Shown: positions 25,147 to 33,685 of the stretch, piece by piece
Layout of the letters: each line of letters opens with the position of its first letter
How positions within the stretch are numbered: position 1 is the first letter of the stretch
Assembly: GCA_964581465.1 (NCBI GenBank)
Contig: CAZOOP010000019.1
Coordinates: 1 to 59,737 of the forward strand
Direction of reading: 5' to 3'
Length of the DNA stretch: 59,737 nt
Origin: WJMB01 sp964581465
Lineage (GTDB): Bacteria > RBG-13-66-14
The notes under the pieces: generated by a model
The model's database searches: none
Told to the model about the DNA's origin: nothing
Seen by the model: the letters and a program-made list of their open reading frames with translations, nothing else
Translations under genes and position numbers: made by a program

Positions 25147-26244
25147 TTATTGACCCGGATTGGCGGGCATCTCGAAGTCCTCCATGCCCTCCAGGCCCTC
25201 GAACTGCTCCATCATGGCCTCGAGCTCGCCCATGTCGTACTCCTCGCCCTCGGGCATCTCGCCGAAGTCGAACTCCATCCCCTCCATCTGGGCGCTTAAC
25301 TCGCCCATCATCGCGCTCATCGCCAGGGCGCCTTCGAGCATGCCCTCGATCTCGCGGCGGCCGAACTCCTGGAGCTCGGTGACGGTGAAGCGGCTTTCGG
25401 CGTCCTGCTGGCCGAAGCCGGACAGGGTCAGCACGTCCTCGCCGTCGGCGACGACCTTGACCAGTCCGAAGAAGGGAACCATCGGCGAGTAGTAGATCTC
25501 GGTGACGCTGTCGCCCTGGGTGATGCGCACCAGGTTGGTGGCGATGGTCTCGCCGTCGACGACGAAGTCCTCGCCGGGCAGGGTCTCGAAGGTAGGCTCG
25601 ACGGTCTCTTCGTCGGCCTCTTCTTCGATTTCTTCCTCCTCCATCTCTTCCATCATGTCCGACTCGAGGGCGACGAAACTCTCGAGCATGGCGATCAGGT
25701 CGGGCAGCATCTCGCGGCTGAAGTCAACGACCTCGCCGATCTTGACATCGAAGGCGTTCTTTTCATCGACCTGGACGTGGAGCTTGAGCAGGTTGGCCTC
25801 GATCTCGTCGAGGAGTTCGGAGAGTTCCTTTTCCATCTCGGCGGCGTCGAAGTCTTCCATCTGCGGGTCCTCGACGTAATCGCCGAACAGGTTGTCGCTC
25901 TCGCCCTCGGGATCGCGGTACCAGCTACGCATGTCACCCAGGGCTTCCTCGAAGTTGCCCTTGTCGATCAGAGCTCGCAGGATCAGTTGCTCGCCCTTGC
26001 TCTCGCCCAGGGCGGCGTCGAGCCAGTAGCCCTCGCCGCTCTTGTCGGTCAGGCCCAAATAGGCGAAGCCTTCCTCGGGCATTTCATACTCGACCCACTG
26101 CCCGACGGCGATGTCGGCCTGCTCGAAGCTTTCCAGCAGGTCCTCGGTGCCGGCTGCCTCTTCCTCGCCTTCTTCATCACAGGAAACAAACAGGAACAAA
26201 CCCAGGGCCAGGATCAGCCCCAGTATCCAGATATGGCTCTTCAT
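25147..26244 (-). CDS. Highly acidic lipoprotein, unknown function
   Basis: A 365-residue lipoprotein. The signal peptide ends with FVSCDEE (Cys near residue 22), and the Asp-Glu after Cys may influence sorting. The mature part is strongly acidic, with a run MEEMEEEEIEEEADEE near residue 200 that probably forms a flexible linker. Two Met-rich helices (GALAMSAMMGELSAQMEGM and GELEAMMEQFEGLEGMEDF) are near the C-terminus. AAGGAGGACGTTC directly precedes the ATG. No family was recognised; the middle (WVEYEMPEEGFAYLGLTDK) resembles beta-rich envelope proteins. Confidence 0.7.
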   Translation of the reverse strand: MKSHIWILGLILALGLFLFVSCDEEGEEEAAGTEDLLESFEQADIAVGQWVEYEMPEEGFAYLGLTDKSGEGYWLDAALGESKGEQLILRALIDKGNFEEALGDMRSWYRDPEGESDNLFGDYVEDPQMEDFDAAEMEKELSELLDEIEANLLKLHVQVDEKNAFDVKIGEVVDFSREMLPDLIAMLESFVALESDMMEEMEEEEIEEEADEETVEPTFETLPGEDFVVDGETIATNLVRITQGDSVTEIYYSPMVPFFGLVKVVADGEDVLTLSGFGQQDAESRFTVTELQEFGRREIEGMLEGALAMSAMMGELSAQMEGMEFDFGEMPEGEEYDMGELEAMMEQFEGLEGMEDFEMPANPGQ

Positions 26245-26676
26245 GAACGTCCTCCTTCACTTTTGTTGTGGGTAAAAAGCCGATGTTTAACCCACAAATG
26301 ATAGCAGGTCGGCGGCTGTTTTACGAGTCGCTTGTCTCAGAAGGGATCAGCACCAGATACCGGACCAGGTCTTATAGCTGCTAAAGCCGCCGTGAGGAGC
26401 CGGCTACGAACACTCGAAGCGGGGCGTCAACGCATCTAAGCGGATAACGGGCATCGGCGCCAAGGCAAGCAGTGGACAACCGTCAGCAGGTCCTCCACCC
26501 AGAGCTTGCCCGACCACTGCGCTCAACGCGTTTCCAAGTGCATCGCCGCCCGCACCGGCAAGACTATGCAGTGGTATGACAATGGCGGCGTTTATTAGCC
26601 ATGAAGCAATGAATGACAATCTCTTTGCTGGATGAGCCGCTACAATGACAAGTGATAAGACAAGTGACAATCCCTC
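26245..26676. other. Intergenic region, possible decayed repeat
   Basis: About 430 bp. The stretch GGGATCAGCACCAGATACCG near 26341 weakly resembles the 5' end of the dispersed repeat, but no other landmark follows. No gene with a ribosome site was seen. Confidence 0.35.
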
Positions 26677-28311
26677 TCAGAAGCCCACCTCGAGGACCAG
26701 CCGGGCCTGGACCACGCCGTCGGCCAACTCGGCCTCGGCGGGCACGGCGTAGACCACCTCGAGCCCCCCGCCGCCCAGGTCGACGAAGACCCCCACCCCG
26801 TAGCTCCAGGCCGTCTCCCAGCCGCCGACCTCCAGCAAGGGAAGGGTGGAGGCGGGCAGATGGTAGAGGCCGTCGGCGAAGGCGAAGGCCCGACCGCTGT
26901 CACCCAAGCGCAGACGGTACTCCAGGCCGCCGCCCAGGTAGCGATCCGTGGGCAGCTCCTCGGCCCGGTATCCCCGGGGACCCGCCGCGCCGCCGAGGTA
27001 GAACAGGTCGGCGATCGCCGGGTGGGTCAACCAGGCGTAGCCGCCCTCGAGGGCCAGGGCCAGCGTGTGGGGCTCGACGGGGGTCCAGTGAAAGGCGCTC
27101 CGGGCCGTCAGGCGCAGTGGACTGCTCCGTTCGGCATCGTACCAGCGGCGTCCGGCCTCGCCGCGCAACTCCAGCACCAGTCCCCGGCGTGGGTTGAGCG
27201 GCTCGTCACGGTCGTCGAAGAGCATCCCGACCCCCAACCCCAGGTAGGAACTCTCACCCCGGTCTCGCTCGGAATCCAGGGAGCCGCGCAGGCCGCCGAC
27301 CAGGGTCAGCCGGGGGGTCAGGTGGTGCTCGAAATCGATACTCAGAGCGTCGCTCCGGCGCTCGGGCCGGCGCAGACCGCTGAAGTCGGCGATCAGGTCT
27401 GCGGAGCCGCCCAGGCGGCGCTCGCGGTAGTTCAGGCGGTAGTCGGCGTCGTCGATGTCGCTGCGCCGGAAGAGCAGGTGCAGGTCCCGGGGACCGCCGA
27501 TGCGCAGCCAGTCCAGCTCGGCCTGACCGAAAAGGCCGGTCTCGCCGTCACCGGTGGGATAGAGACCCAGGGCGCCATCCAGGCGCAACCGAGCCCCGGG
27601 CTCGAGCTCGACGACGACCACGCCGTCGTCGGGCTCCCAGCGCAGTGCGACATCACGGTAGTAGCCGCTGGACATCAGGCGGCGGCGGGCGTTGTCCAGC
27701 GTGGCGGAGTTGAGGACGGCGCCGGTCTCCAGGCCGCTGACCCGCCGGGCCGTCGCCTCACCGCTCGGACCGTCGACGCCGCTGAAACGCACCGCCTCGA
27801 CGGTGACCGGCCGACCCTCTTCGATCTCGAGATGCAGCGAGGCCCGGTCGTCCTCCAGGCTCAACCCGCCCAGGCGCACCTCGGCCTCCAGCAGACCGTG
27901 CTCGGTGCAGAGGGCGACGACGGCGCCGCGCAATCCCCGGGGGCCGTCGCGCCGCCAGCCGGCCCGGGCCACCGCGTCGATCTCCCGGGGGTCGAGTAGG
28001 ACGGCGCCGTTGATCGTCAGCTCATTCAGCAAGGCACGGGGGCCGCGCCGGACATCGACGGCGACGATCACCCCGCCGCCGACACGCTCCAGCGAGCTGC
28101 GGATCGCGGCGTCGAAGTAGCCCTCGGCGGCCAGACGGGCGGCGGCCGAGGACAAGAGCGCGTCGATCTCCTCGGCGGCTTCGGCGTCGTAATCTGCGCC
28201 CAGCTCGAGCCCCTCGAGCTCGGGCAGCTCGTCGCCGGTGACCTCCAGCGCCAGCAGCGGCTCGTCGGCGACGGCCGTTGGGCCCGGGGCGAGAAGAAGC
28301 GCCCAGAGCAC
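26677..28311 (-). CDS. BamA/TamA-family outer-membrane protein (Omp85)
   Basis: About 544 residues. After a short hydrophobic start (VLWALLLAPGPTAVADEP) come three POTRA-like modules: strands and helices such as AARLAAEGYFDAAI, LNELTINGAVLLDPREI and VEAVRFSGVDGPSGE, then LDNARRRLMSSGYYRDVAL. The C-terminal ~300 residues form a beta-barrel. The hallmark lid-loop motif appears as AGPRGYRAEEL, and the last residue is Phe, as in most outer-membrane proteins. With three POTRA units it is closer to TamA or a small Omp85 than to BamA. The start is uncertain: GTG at 28311 is the closest to a signal peptide but lacks a ribosome site, and the frame stays open upstream. Confidence 0.75.
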   Translation of the reverse strand: MLWALLLAPGPTAVADEPLLALEVTGDELPELEGLELGADYDAEAAEEIDALLSSAAARLAAEGYFDAAIRSSLERVGGGVIVAVDVRRGPRALLNELTINGAVLLDPREIDAVARAGWRRDGPRGLRGAVVALCTEHGLLEAEVRLGGLSLEDDRASLHLEIEEGRPVTVEAVRFSGVDGPSGEATARRVSGLETGAVLNSATLDNARRRLMSSGYYRDVALRWEPDDGVVVVELEPGARLRLDGALGLYPTGDGETGLFGQAELDWLRIGGPRDLHLLFRRSDIDDADYRLNYRERRLGGSADLIADFSGLRRPERRSDALSIDFEHHLTPRLTLVGGLRGSLDSERDRGESSYLGLGVGMLFDDRDEPLNPRRGLVLELRGEAGRRWYDAERSSPLRLTARSAFHWTPVEPHTLALALEGGYAWLTHPAIADLFYLGGAAGPRGYRAEELPTDRYLGGGLEYRLRLGDSGRAFAFADGLYHLPASTLPLLEVGGWETAWSYGVGVFVDLGGGGLEVVYAVPAEAELADGVVQARLVLEVGF

Positions 28312-28340
28312 TTGCGCGAAGCAGGCGGCGGGTCTATACT
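28312..28340 (+). promoter_or_regulatory. Sigma-70-type promoter for the zinc-ribbon gene
   Basis: TTGCGC (28312-28317), a 17-bp spacer and TATACT (28335-28340). It faces the gene at 28387, whose leader carries GAGGTGA 6 nt before the ATG. It fills the short gap between the divergent Omp85 gene and the zinc-ribbon gene. Confidence 0.6.
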
Positions 28341-28386
28341 TGAGACGTTGAGGTAACGTGCCCGTACCTCCGCGAGGTGAAATGCC

Positions 28387-29112
28387 ATGCGAAAACAAGC
28401 CGAAAACAGCGACACCGCCTCCTGGCGCACCGAGGTTCTGGTCTGTCCCCAGTGCGGCGACCGCCTCGAGGCCGGCACCGGCGACCGCGTCTTTACCTGC
28501 AAGCGCTGCGAGACGGGCTACGAGCTGGGCGGGGACGGTCTGCGGGAGCTCAAGGCCAACCACGTCTACCTGGGCTGGTGGCTGCGCAACCGCCCCGAGG
28601 GACCGGCCGGAGCCGACGACGAGCGCATCGTCTCGCTGCCCTTCTGGCGTTTCGAGCTGGCCGCCCCGCAAGAAAAACCCAGCGCGGAGCAACAGGCCCG
28701 CATACCCGCCGAGGTGCGCCGCCAAATCAGCGAGCGGGGCCGCTTCGATCTAAGCACCCGCCGGGTCTACGCCTACCTGCCCGCCTTCCGCACCCGCAAC
28801 CTGGACAGCGCCTTCGAGGCCGCCGCGGCGATCACCGACACCCAACCCGAATACGAACTCAACGCCGGTGCGCGTTCCAACGGCGCCACCTACGGATCCC
28901 GAGAGGCCGCCAAGCTGCTCGACGCCGCCGTGGTCTACCAGGCCGGTAAGTCCCCAGGTCTGGCGCTGACGGGCTTCTGCCGCCGCCGGCCGCCCGAGCT
29001 GATCGGAGTGCCCTTCGAGGTCGAGGGCGGCGAGCTGGTCGAGGGGGTCTCGGGAACCCACCTGCCCCTGGAGGAGATCGACGCCGCTCTGCTCGCCAAC
29101 CGGCCGGATTGA
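28387..29112 (+). CDS. Zinc-ribbon protein, unknown function
   Basis: A 241-residue soluble protein. The N-terminal ~50 residues hold one zinc ribbon: CPQCGDRLEAG, then CKRCETGYEL. The remainder is a mixed alpha/beta domain with WRFELAAP, RVYAYLPAFRTRNLDS and VVYQAGKSPGLALTGFCRRR. The pattern of a zinc ribbon followed by strands of this kind is seen in uncharacterised proteins of several phyla, but I cannot name the family. It is transcribed divergently from the Omp85 gene. Confidence 0.65.
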   Translation: MRKQAENSDTASWRTEVLVCPQCGDRLEAGTGDRVFTCKRCETGYELGGDGLRELKANHVYLGWWLRNRPEGPAGADDERIVSLPFWRFELAAPQEKPSAEQQARIPAEVRRQISERGRFDLSTRRVYAYLPAFRTRNLDSAFEAAAAITDTQPEYELNAGARSNGATYGSREAAKLLDAAVVYQAGKSPGLALTGFCRRRPPELIGVPFEVEGGELVEGVSGTHLPLEEIDAALLANRPD

Positions 29113-29698
29113 GCACTCTGATCTGAGTCATTGGTTGGCGCTCCCCACTCGGCTACTTCTTCAAAGCAGCTCAAGTGGCATAATCTGCTCCCTTATCTGA
29201 CCAGGGATCGTATACCCTATCCGGACCTGATTGTGATTGCATCCTGTTGATAATAGAAGTGATGATTATTGGATACCCGTCACAGAACGGACAGTTGAAA
29301 AGTGGCGGCGAATACGAGCCTGATCTCTAGCTATCCCAGATATCAGCGGACTATAATATGTCCTGACAGCGGATCGCCACGAACTCTTAAGTGTCTGAAC
29401 AACAAGCAATGATGGTATGCTTAATGAACGCTTGCTTCTAACCAGCGCATTTCAGGGAGTCAATAGCGGTTCAGCAGGTTGATCCCAATCAGCCTGATTT
29501 GGTCCGTACACGTACCATAAGGGCTCAGTCTATTGTTCTGCCCAGCGCTGAATCCGCCAATAGGGGGCGACGTAATCGCCACCAACCAGATTGCCGACTA
29601 CACCTGAAGCAACGCGACTCAAAACCGGTCGCTTCTGGATAATCCCCTGGCTGGAACACCGGTGACCAGCAAAGACAACGAACGAAGACAAAGAAATG
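29113..29698. other. Intergenic region with one repeat copy
   Basis: About 590 bp holding the dispersed repeat copy D (29204-29524). The rest, 29525-29698, shows no gene. Confidence 0.45.
29204..29524 (+). repeat. Dispersed ~320-bp repeat, copy D
   Basis: A full copy starting GGGATCGTATACCCTATCCG. Landmarks include GTGATTGCATCCTGTTGATA, GTTGAAAAGTGGCGGCGAAT, AAGTGTCTGAACAACAAGC, CGCATTTCAGGGAGTCAATA and GCCTGATTTGGTCCGTACAC. The 3' end (CCATAAGGGC) differs from the usual CCATGATGCC. Confidence 0.85.
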
Positions 29699-29732
29699 GC
29701 GACCGGGTGGAGGATTCCATCCGGTCGCTTTT
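29699..29732. terminator. Hairpin terminator downstream of DUF4388-like gene
   Basis: GCGACCGGGTGG (29699-29710) pairs with CCATCCGGTCGC (29717-29728) with one G-T pair and a 6-nt loop, then TTTT on the plus strand. On the minus strand the hairpin is followed by CATTTCTTTG. It lies 45-80 nt after the minus-strand gene ending at 29777 and may stop transcription from both sides. Confidence 0.7.
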
Positions 29733-29776
29733 CTGATGATCCGGTGTTTTCCTGATCGACCGCCAGCATAGCGGGT

Positions 29777-30544
29777 TCATCCGCTGATGAACAGGCTCTT
29801 GACGAAGTCCCGCATCTCGCGGTTGAGGCTGCGGGCCTCGGCCTGGGAGGTGTATTCTAGGGCGAAGATCTCGGCGTTGCCGCAGAGCTCGCCCATCTCG
29901 TCGCGGCTGGCCAGTTCGATATCGTGGCCGAAGCGGCGCTTCTCGCGCTGGATGAGCTCCCTGCCGGCGGCGCCGATGTAGCGGTCGAGGATCTCGACCA
30001 TTCGGTTGGTGATCGGGGTGCGCTCGATCTCGATGAGCTGCTTTTCTATCAGGGAAGCCAGGTGTTCCAGAAGCTGGGGCACCTTGAGGCCGATGCGGCG
30101 GGCGATCTCGCGGACGCTGCGCTTGCCGTTGATCGCGCTGAGGATGCCGCGCTCAAGCTCGCTGCCGTCGTAGAGGCTGGGGTCGAAGACGGTCTTCAGT
30201 CGCGGCACCGAGAAGCTGTAACCGACGCGCTCGCGGAGCTTGTCGAGTTCGGTCATGCGGTTGGAGGCGCCGAAGAGCAGCGATTGCCAGTTGGTGCCGA
30301 TGCGCTCGGGTCGCTCGACGTCGTCGGGTACAAACTCGAAGGAGCCCACATCCCAGAAGAAGGGCTCGTAGAAAGCCTCCTCCCCCTCGGTTCCCTCGCC
30401 CTCGGCGTCGACGATCCGCCCTTCGCGGAAGAAGATAACCACCTGGTTGCCGTTCTCGGCCATCACCAGGCGCCCCGTCTTCCGGTTCATGATCAGGAGC
30501 TGAACGACCTCAGCCTGGGAAAGTTCTTTGAAGGTTCCTCGCAT
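29777..30544 (-). CDS. DUF4388 (PATAN-like) domain protein with winged-helix-like middle
   Basis: A 255-residue soluble protein. Residues 1-85 fit the DUF4388 pattern found in Deinococcus-type and myxobacterial regulators: GTFKELSQAEVVQLLIMNRK, GRLVMAENGNQVVIFFREG and then FWDVGSFEFVPDD. The middle has a helix-turn-helix-like stretch (LSAINGKRSVREIARRIGLK). The C-terminal third is helical. DUF4388 proteins are usually linked to signalling and two-component systems, but none is nearby. ATG at 30544 was preferred to the GTG just before it. No clear ribosome site precedes either. Confidence 0.7.
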   Translation of the reverse strand: MRGTFKELSQAEVVQLLIMNRKTGRLVMAENGNQVVIFFREGRIVDAEGEGTEGEEAFYEPFFWDVGSFEFVPDDVERPERIGTNWQSLLFGASNRMTELDKLRERVGYSFSVPRLKTVFDPSLYDGSELERGILSAINGKRSVREIARRIGLKVPQLLEHLASLIEKQLIEIERTPITNRMVEILDRYIGAAGRELIQREKRRFGHDIELASRDEMGELCGNAEIFALEYTSQAEARSLNREMRDFVKSLFISG

Positions 30545-31095
30545 CACGTAACGCAGGCCTCTTGTTGTTGCCTCGACCGACAGTTGTCGCCGAGGTGTTG
30601 GGTCACGTTGAACGGCATAATGAAACGCATGAGGACGGCACCATTTACACTAAACACTATACGACCTAGGTCACGATAAGTGATCGTCGCAAATCACATA
30701 CCCTATTATCTTATACTAAACAACGAGGGCGGGCAAGGGTTGAAGACAAGTTATTCGGCCGCGCGGCGTCTTGAAGAACCTAGCCGTCAAGCTTGGGAAC
30801 TGCGACTATCGTGGGTTTTCCACGTAGCAAGGTCAGATTGAACCGGCACCCCGTCAAGAAGCGCCTGGCTTTGGATAGTGGTATCAAACAATATCAGTTT
30901 GATCAGGGATCGCTGGGTAGCTTCTAAAACCGCCAGATTCGCGGGTTCGGAACTCACTCGACCGATGGTTTATCCTCACTGACGACGGGCCCTTTTCAGT
31001 TAAACATGATCCTGGAAGCAGTTTGCAGGTTGCCGTTCATTCAAATTGGAAACGCTGAGGAAGAGCCGGGGCGCGGCCATCCGGGACGGTTCAGC
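30545..31095. other. Intergenic region, nothing recognised
   Basis: About 550 bp between two minus-strand genes. It is relatively AT-rich near 30650-30730, including TTATACTAAAC near 30711, which could be part of a promoter. No landmark of the dispersed repeat and no coding frame with a ribosome site was found. Confidence 0.4.
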
Positions 31096-32094
31096 CTATC
31101 GGCCGCCGAGGTCGATGGCGGTGTCCTCGCCGATGTTGACCCGGTCGAAACCGCCGCGCAGGCGTGATCCGGCGCCGACGATGGAACGGTCGAGCTGGAC
31201 GTTGACCAGCTCGGCTCCGGAACCGATCAAACTATCGCGAACGATGGAGCCGTTGACGCGGGCGCCGTCGCCGATACTGGCGTAGGGGCCGATTACAGAG
31301 TTGCGGACGTCGACGCCCTCGCCTAGGAAGCTGGGCTCGATGATCACGCAGTGCGACGGCAGTTCGCGCTTGTCGTAAGCCCGGGCCTCCAGCAGGGCGC
31401 GGTTGGTCTGCAACAGGGTCTCGGGCTTGCCGCAATCGAACCAGTTGGCGATACGCCAGGGCGCGAAACGCTCGCCTTCGGCGAGCATGGCGGCCAGGGC
31501 GTCGGTGAGCTGGAACTCGCCGCGGGTGCGCACACCGGCCTCGATGTTGCCCCCCAGCTTCTGGTAGAGCTTCTCGCTGTCGCGGATGAGGTAGATGCCG
31601 ACGATGGCCAGATTGCTGGGCGGATCCTTGGGTTTCTCGACCATCCCAATGATCCGCTCGCCCTCGAGACTGACGATGCCGAAGCGCCCGGGATCGTCGG
31701 TGGGCGCCACGCAGATGACGTTGTCCGGGTTCTCCAGCATCCCGGCTAGGTCGGCCTCGACTATTGTGTCGCCGAGGATGATCAGGCTGCCGAGGTCGCG
31801 GCTGACGTTGAGCGCCGTCCAGACGGCGTGGCCCAGCCCCAACTGCTCGGTCTGACGGACGAAGCGGAACTCGAGCTCCGGGTAGGCCCGCTCGGCGTAC
31901 TGCTCGACCTTCTCGGCGAAGAAACCGGTCACTAGAACCACGCGGCGGATGCCCAGCCCGGTGATCTCGTCGAGGATGTAACCCAGGATGGGCTTGCCGG
32001 CCACCTGGAGCAGGGCCTTGGGTAGGGTGTGGGTGTGAGGCTTGAGCCGGGTGCCGATGCCGGCGGCGGGGATCACGGCCTGAAGGCCCTCCAT
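31096..32094 (-). CDS. Sugar nucleotidyltransferase with left-handed beta-helix tail
   Basis: A 332-residue protein like the long form of glucose-1-phosphate thymidylyltransferase/ GlmU-type enzymes. The N-terminal Rossmann part starts LQAVIPAAGIGTRLKPHTHT and contains PKALLQVAGKPILGYIL, IILGDTIVE and MVEKPKDPPSN. The last ~80 residues have hexad repeats typical of a beta-helix: VDVRNSVIGPYASIGDGA and then SIVGAGSRLRGG. It should couple a sugar-1-phosphate to a nucleotide for cell-surface polysaccharides. The ATG at 32094 has AAGGA upstream and starts the motif; the open frame continues to 32229 without support. The exact sugar is not known. Confidence 0.85.
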   Translation of the reverse strand: MEGLQAVIPAAGIGTRLKPHTHTLPKALLQVAGKPILGYILDEITGLGIRRVVLVTGFFAEKVEQYAERAYPELEFRFVRQTEQLGLGHAVWTALNVSRDLGSLIILGDTIVEADLAGMLENPDNVICVAPTDDPGRFGIVSLEGERIIGMVEKPKDPPSNLAIVGIYLIRDSEKLYQKLGGNIEAGVRTRGEFQLTDALAAMLAEGERFAPWRIANWFDCGKPETLLQTNRALLEARAYDKRELPSHCVIIEPSFLGEGVDVRNSVIGPYASIGDGARVNGSIVRDSLIGSGAELVNVQLDRSIVGAGSRLRGGFDRVNIGEDTAIDLGGR

Positions 32095-32365
32095 CTGGCG
32101 TCCTTTCCGTGGATTGGCGTAGCGGGATCGGGGAATAGACCGGAAGCGCGATGCTGGACAAATGACCCGGGAGCGCGCCACCACGCTGACGAGTTTGATG
32201 ATTGTGGCACGTTTGCCCGGGCAACGCAACCCGCCGCGACCTTCGGGTAATGAAAAAGAACACGGTCAAGCGGGAATCCATCACCCGGGGTGATGGCGAC
32301 CCGTTCATTGACCGTGCTCAATCAGTCGGTCGGCGGGACCGGGGGTGTTGGCCGGAACCACACAC

Positions 32366-32536
32366 TCAGGCCGCGGGCTCTTCGGCCTCCTCGACCAGCA
32401 TCACCGGGATGCCGTCGCGGATGGGGTAGCGTCGACGGCAGCGGTCGCAGATGATAGCCGTTTCATCTTCGCTTAGATGCACCGGGGTCTTGCAGGCCGG
32501 GCAGGCCAGGATCTCCAACAGGTCCTTGAGGTTCAC
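32366..32536 (-). CDS. Trm112/YcaR-family zinc protein
   Basis: A 56-residue protein with two CxxC pairs: LLEILACPACKTPVHL and ICDRCRRRYPIRDGIPVML. This is the Trm112/YcaR fold that supports methyltransferases and other enzymes. The GTG at 32536 was chosen since the family begins just before LLEILACP. GAGG lies 5 nt upstream. The longer reading to 32596 has no homology. It is a lone gene on the minus strand. Confidence 0.85.
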   Translation of the reverse strand: MNLKDLLEILACPACKTPVHLSEDETAIICDRCRRRYPIRDGIPVMLVEEAEEPAA

Positions 32537-33685
32537 ACCGCCTCTTTCGCTGCTTGGGCGCGGGAGCTTACGAAGTAGGGGCTCGACGTGGAACAAGCCC
32601 CGCCGATCCGCGCTCGATTGGGGTTGAAGTGCGGTTTACCCAATAACGCAGGGGAATCGTAGGAAATAACATCGGCTGTGTCAATCGTCGATATGAAGAT
32701 GGATCATTTCTGGTTGCTGAAGTACTTGGGATCGTTTCAAGATTCTGAACCATTTACCTGGAAGGCATCATGGGACGGGTTCGGACCAGCTCAAGCTGAT
32801 TGGGGGCGGTTTGCCGGGCCGCTATTGACTCCCGGGAAATGCGCCGTTTGGGAGCAAGCGTTCATCTAGAATGACCTTATTACTTGTTATTGAAACACTT
32901 AGGAGCATGCGGCAATCTGCTCTCAGGGCATCTGCAGGCGCGCTGTTATCTGGGATCGCCAAGGAGCAGGCCCACATTGGCCGCCACTTTTCAACGGTCC
33001 GTTCCGTGACAGGTACCCTATGATCATCGCCTCTATTATCAACAGGATACCATCACAATCAAGTCCGGATAGTTTATTCGATCCTCGTATAAAGCATCGC
33101 CTCGTCTCAGCCGCTGTTTCGAAGGGTGTCGGAGTTCCGCTTTGGAGTGAGCCGGTCCGGGATCGTGTATGATTTCAACAGATTGTCACTCGGCAATGAA
33201 CGGACTGAAGTAAGCAAGGTTGAGCAGCACCGGGGTAGGGAACCGGGGCAGACGCTCCGTGCAGGTATCCTGCCGGGATGCAAGAGTAATCGTCGCTTGC
33301 CCGCAGGCCGCTTTACGCTTATCTTCCGGTCACATTCCTTCCAGGCCGCTTATAATGAACGCCGGTCATCCACCATTACGAAGGTTTGTATCAGCAGTTG
33401 ACCCGGATGAATGAGCCACCGCTACCGGTGGTTTGTTAACTGCTGGACAGGCTGTCAAGAGGCGGCTACTTGAGCCGACCCATGGGTAAACGCGGCCGCG
33501 CCCTACCCGGCGCCCGTTACGTGCTGATTCCTGATCCTGCTCTTCCCTGCCAATCGCCGTTCCTGGTTGTTGTCGGCAGATGACCCTTCTTCACACCGAA
33601 AAAACATCCAACTGCGATATCTGGCGCTCATCTCCAGTAATGATCCCGAAATCAATGTGGCTCAAATGGTAACTATGAAAAGCGC
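32537..33685. other. Long intergenic region with inverted repeat copy
   Basis: About 1.15 kb containing the dispersed repeat copy E in reverse orientation (32764-33085). The remaining ~600 bp up to 33685 shows open frames only without ribosome sites or recognisable sequence. Confidence 0.4.
32764..33085 (-). repeat. Dispersed ~320-bp repeat, copy E (reverse)
   Basis: Reads as the reverse complement of copies B-D. It begins GGCATCATGGGACGGGTTCG and ends with TCCGGATAGTTTATTCGATC. Landmarks, reversed, include GGCCGCTATTGACTCCCGGG, TTACTTGTTATTGAAACACT and CCGCCACTTTTCAACGGTCC. Confidence 0.85.

Noticed and set aside
32199..32222. GGCACGTTTGCCC near the start of the nucleotidyltransferase gene as a further sigma-54 arm
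   Set aside because: The second half lacks TTGC at the required distance and there is no opposing arm.
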